Below are positions 15,090 through 15,881 of a stretch of 15,881 nt of DNA, piece by piece. Below the pieces are notes generated by a model. It was not told where the DNA came from. It did no database searches and saw only the letters and a list, made by a program, of their open reading frames with translations. The translations under genes and the position numbers were made by a program. Within the stretch, counting starts at the first letter, position 1. Each line of letters starts with the position of its first letter. Source of the DNA: an uncultured Collinsella sp. (GTDB taxonomy: Bacteria; Actinomycetota; Coriobacteriia; Coriobacteriales; Coriobacteriaceae); contig CAUHFS010000047.1 in the NCBI GenBank assembly GCA_959605475.1, forward strand, positions 1-15,881. Direction: 5' to 3'.

Positions 15090-15881
15090 TTGTCACAGTT
15101 CACCGATATCAGCCGCATTAACGTGTGCGGCGGCGACGGCGGAGCCGGATGCATGTCGTTTAGGCGCGAGGCATTTGTCCCCAAGGGCGGCCCCGATGGC
15201 GGCGACGGCGGTCGTGGCGGCAATGTCGTCATCCAGGCTGATGCTCAGCTGTCTTCGCTGATCGATTACCGCTTTAAGCATCACTTCCGCGCCGAACGCG
15301 GCACGCACGGGCAGGGTGCCCGTCGTAACGGCAAGAGCGGCGAGGACCTGATCCTGAAGGTTCCCATGGGCACCGTGGTGCGCGAGCTCGACCCCGAGAC
15401 GCAGACCCCGATGTTCGAGATTGCTGACCTGGTGCACGATGGCGAGCGCGTTGTCGTGGCGCCCGGCGGTGCCGGTGGCCTGGGCAACACGCACTTTGTG
15501 ACGTCGGTGCGCCGCGCGCCCGCGTTCGCTCAGCTGGGCGAACCGGCCGAGGAGCACTGGATTGAGCTTGAGATGAAGCTTATGGCCGATGCCGCACTCG
15601 TGGGCTTCCCCTCGGTGGGCAAGTCCTCGCTTATCGCGCGCATGAGTGCCGCCCGTCCCAAGATCGCCGACTATCCGTTTACAACGCTCGTGCCGAACCT
15701 CGGCATGGTGCGTGCCGGTGAGTATTCTTACGTCGTTGCCGACGTTCCTGGTTTGATCGAGGGCGCGAGCGAGGGCAAGGGCCTAGGCCACCAGTTCCTG
15801 CGCCACATTGAGCGTACGGCCCTGATCATGCATGTCGTCGACATGACGGGCGGTTTTGAGGATCGCGACCCGGTTGAGGAT
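15090..15881 (+). CDS. obgE: GTPase Obg (ObgE/CgtA), 5' part; 3' end outside window
   Basis: The frame is open to the right edge, giving the first 264 residues of a GTPase that acts in 50S subunit assembly and stress responses. The glycine-rich Obg fold fills 1-165 (NVCGGDGGAGCMSFRRE at 11-27, PKGGPDGGDGGRGG at 31-44). The GTPase domain follows: G1 GFPSVGKS (172-179), G2 region PFTTL (196-200) and G3 DVPG (218-221). G4, G5 and any C-terminal domain lie beyond the window. The start is TTG 15090, with TAGGAGG 8 nt upstream. The first residues (MSQFTDISRINV) fit the family. The gene lies 84 nt after rpmA, behind an intrinsic terminator, so its transcription needs read-through or another promoter. 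Confidence 0.97.
   Translation, partial: MSQFTDISRINVCGGDGGAGCMSFRREAFVPKGGPDGGDGGRGGNVVIQADAQLSSLIDYRFKHHFRAERGTHGQGARRNGKSGEDLILKVPMGTVVRELDPETQTPMFEIADLVHDGERVVVAPGGAGGLGNTHFVTSVRRAPAFAQLGEPAEEHWIELEMKLMADAALVGFPSVGKSSLIARMSAARPKIADYPFTTLVPNLGMVRAGEYSYVVADVPGLIEGASEGKGLGHQFLRHIERTALIMHVVDMTGGFEDRDPVED

Noticed and set aside
1..15881. Mobile element, phage, CRISPR or defence system
   Set aside because: All genes are conserved housekeeping types or small single genes in co-directional runs; no transposase, integrase, direct-repeat array or tRNA attachment site is visible.

Overview
The window is a gene-dense stretch of chromosome (15,881 bp, GC-rich, about 60% by eye) with every supported gene on the + strand. 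The set of housekeeping genes, frequent TTG starts, strong Shine-Dalgarno sequences and protein character suggest a high-GC Gram-positive of the Coriobacteriia, probably Collinsella or a relative. That placement is inferred from gene content and sequence style, not from a database search. I saw no mobile element, CRISPR array, tRNA, rRNA or transfer signature.

Layout: (1) 1-1339, the 3' part of a CtpE-like P-type cation ATPase with a long basic cytosolic tail. (2) 1443-4551, three genes: a double zinc-ribbon membrane protein, a cytoplasmic cyclophilin with a clear sigma-70-type promoter, and a TPR membrane protein. (3) A 115-nt gap at 4552-4666 holds a 14-bp hairpin and a -10-like element. 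(4) 4667-10627, the cell-elongation cluster mreB-mreC-mreD-mrdA(PBP2)-rodA. (5) 10646-14272, a DUF697-like protein of unknown function and a radical SAM / DUF2344 pair, continuing the same tight run of genes. (6) 14340 to the end, rplU-rpmA-obgE, with its own promoter at 14269-14297 and an intrinsic terminator between rpmA and obgE. obgE runs off the window.

How the genes work together: MreB filaments, MreC, MreD, the SEDS glycosyltransferase RodA and the transpeptidase PBP2 form the elongasome that inserts lateral-wall peptidoglycan. The zinc-ribbon and TPR proteins just upstream share one architecture: a cytosolic interaction module, a basic juxtamembrane stretch, one membrane helix and an extracytoplasmic domain. 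They could be envelope-linked sensors or scaffolds. L21, L27 and Obg belong to the large ribosomal subunit and its assembly. The radical SAM pair often neighbours these genes in bacteria; I know of no established function for it.

The most interesting signals are: a perfect 12-bp hairpin with a T-run inside the first codons of mreC; a Cys-Cys-His-Cys set in PBP2 with the same spacing as the zinc site recalled from Acinetobacter PBP2; an extra N-terminal membrane helix on PBP2; the DUF697 protein, whose N-terminal half resembles a GTPase fold without its nucleotide-binding motifs; an intrinsic terminator pressed against the obgE ribosome-binding site; and repeated fusion of stop codons with the next gene's Shine-Dalgarno sequence.
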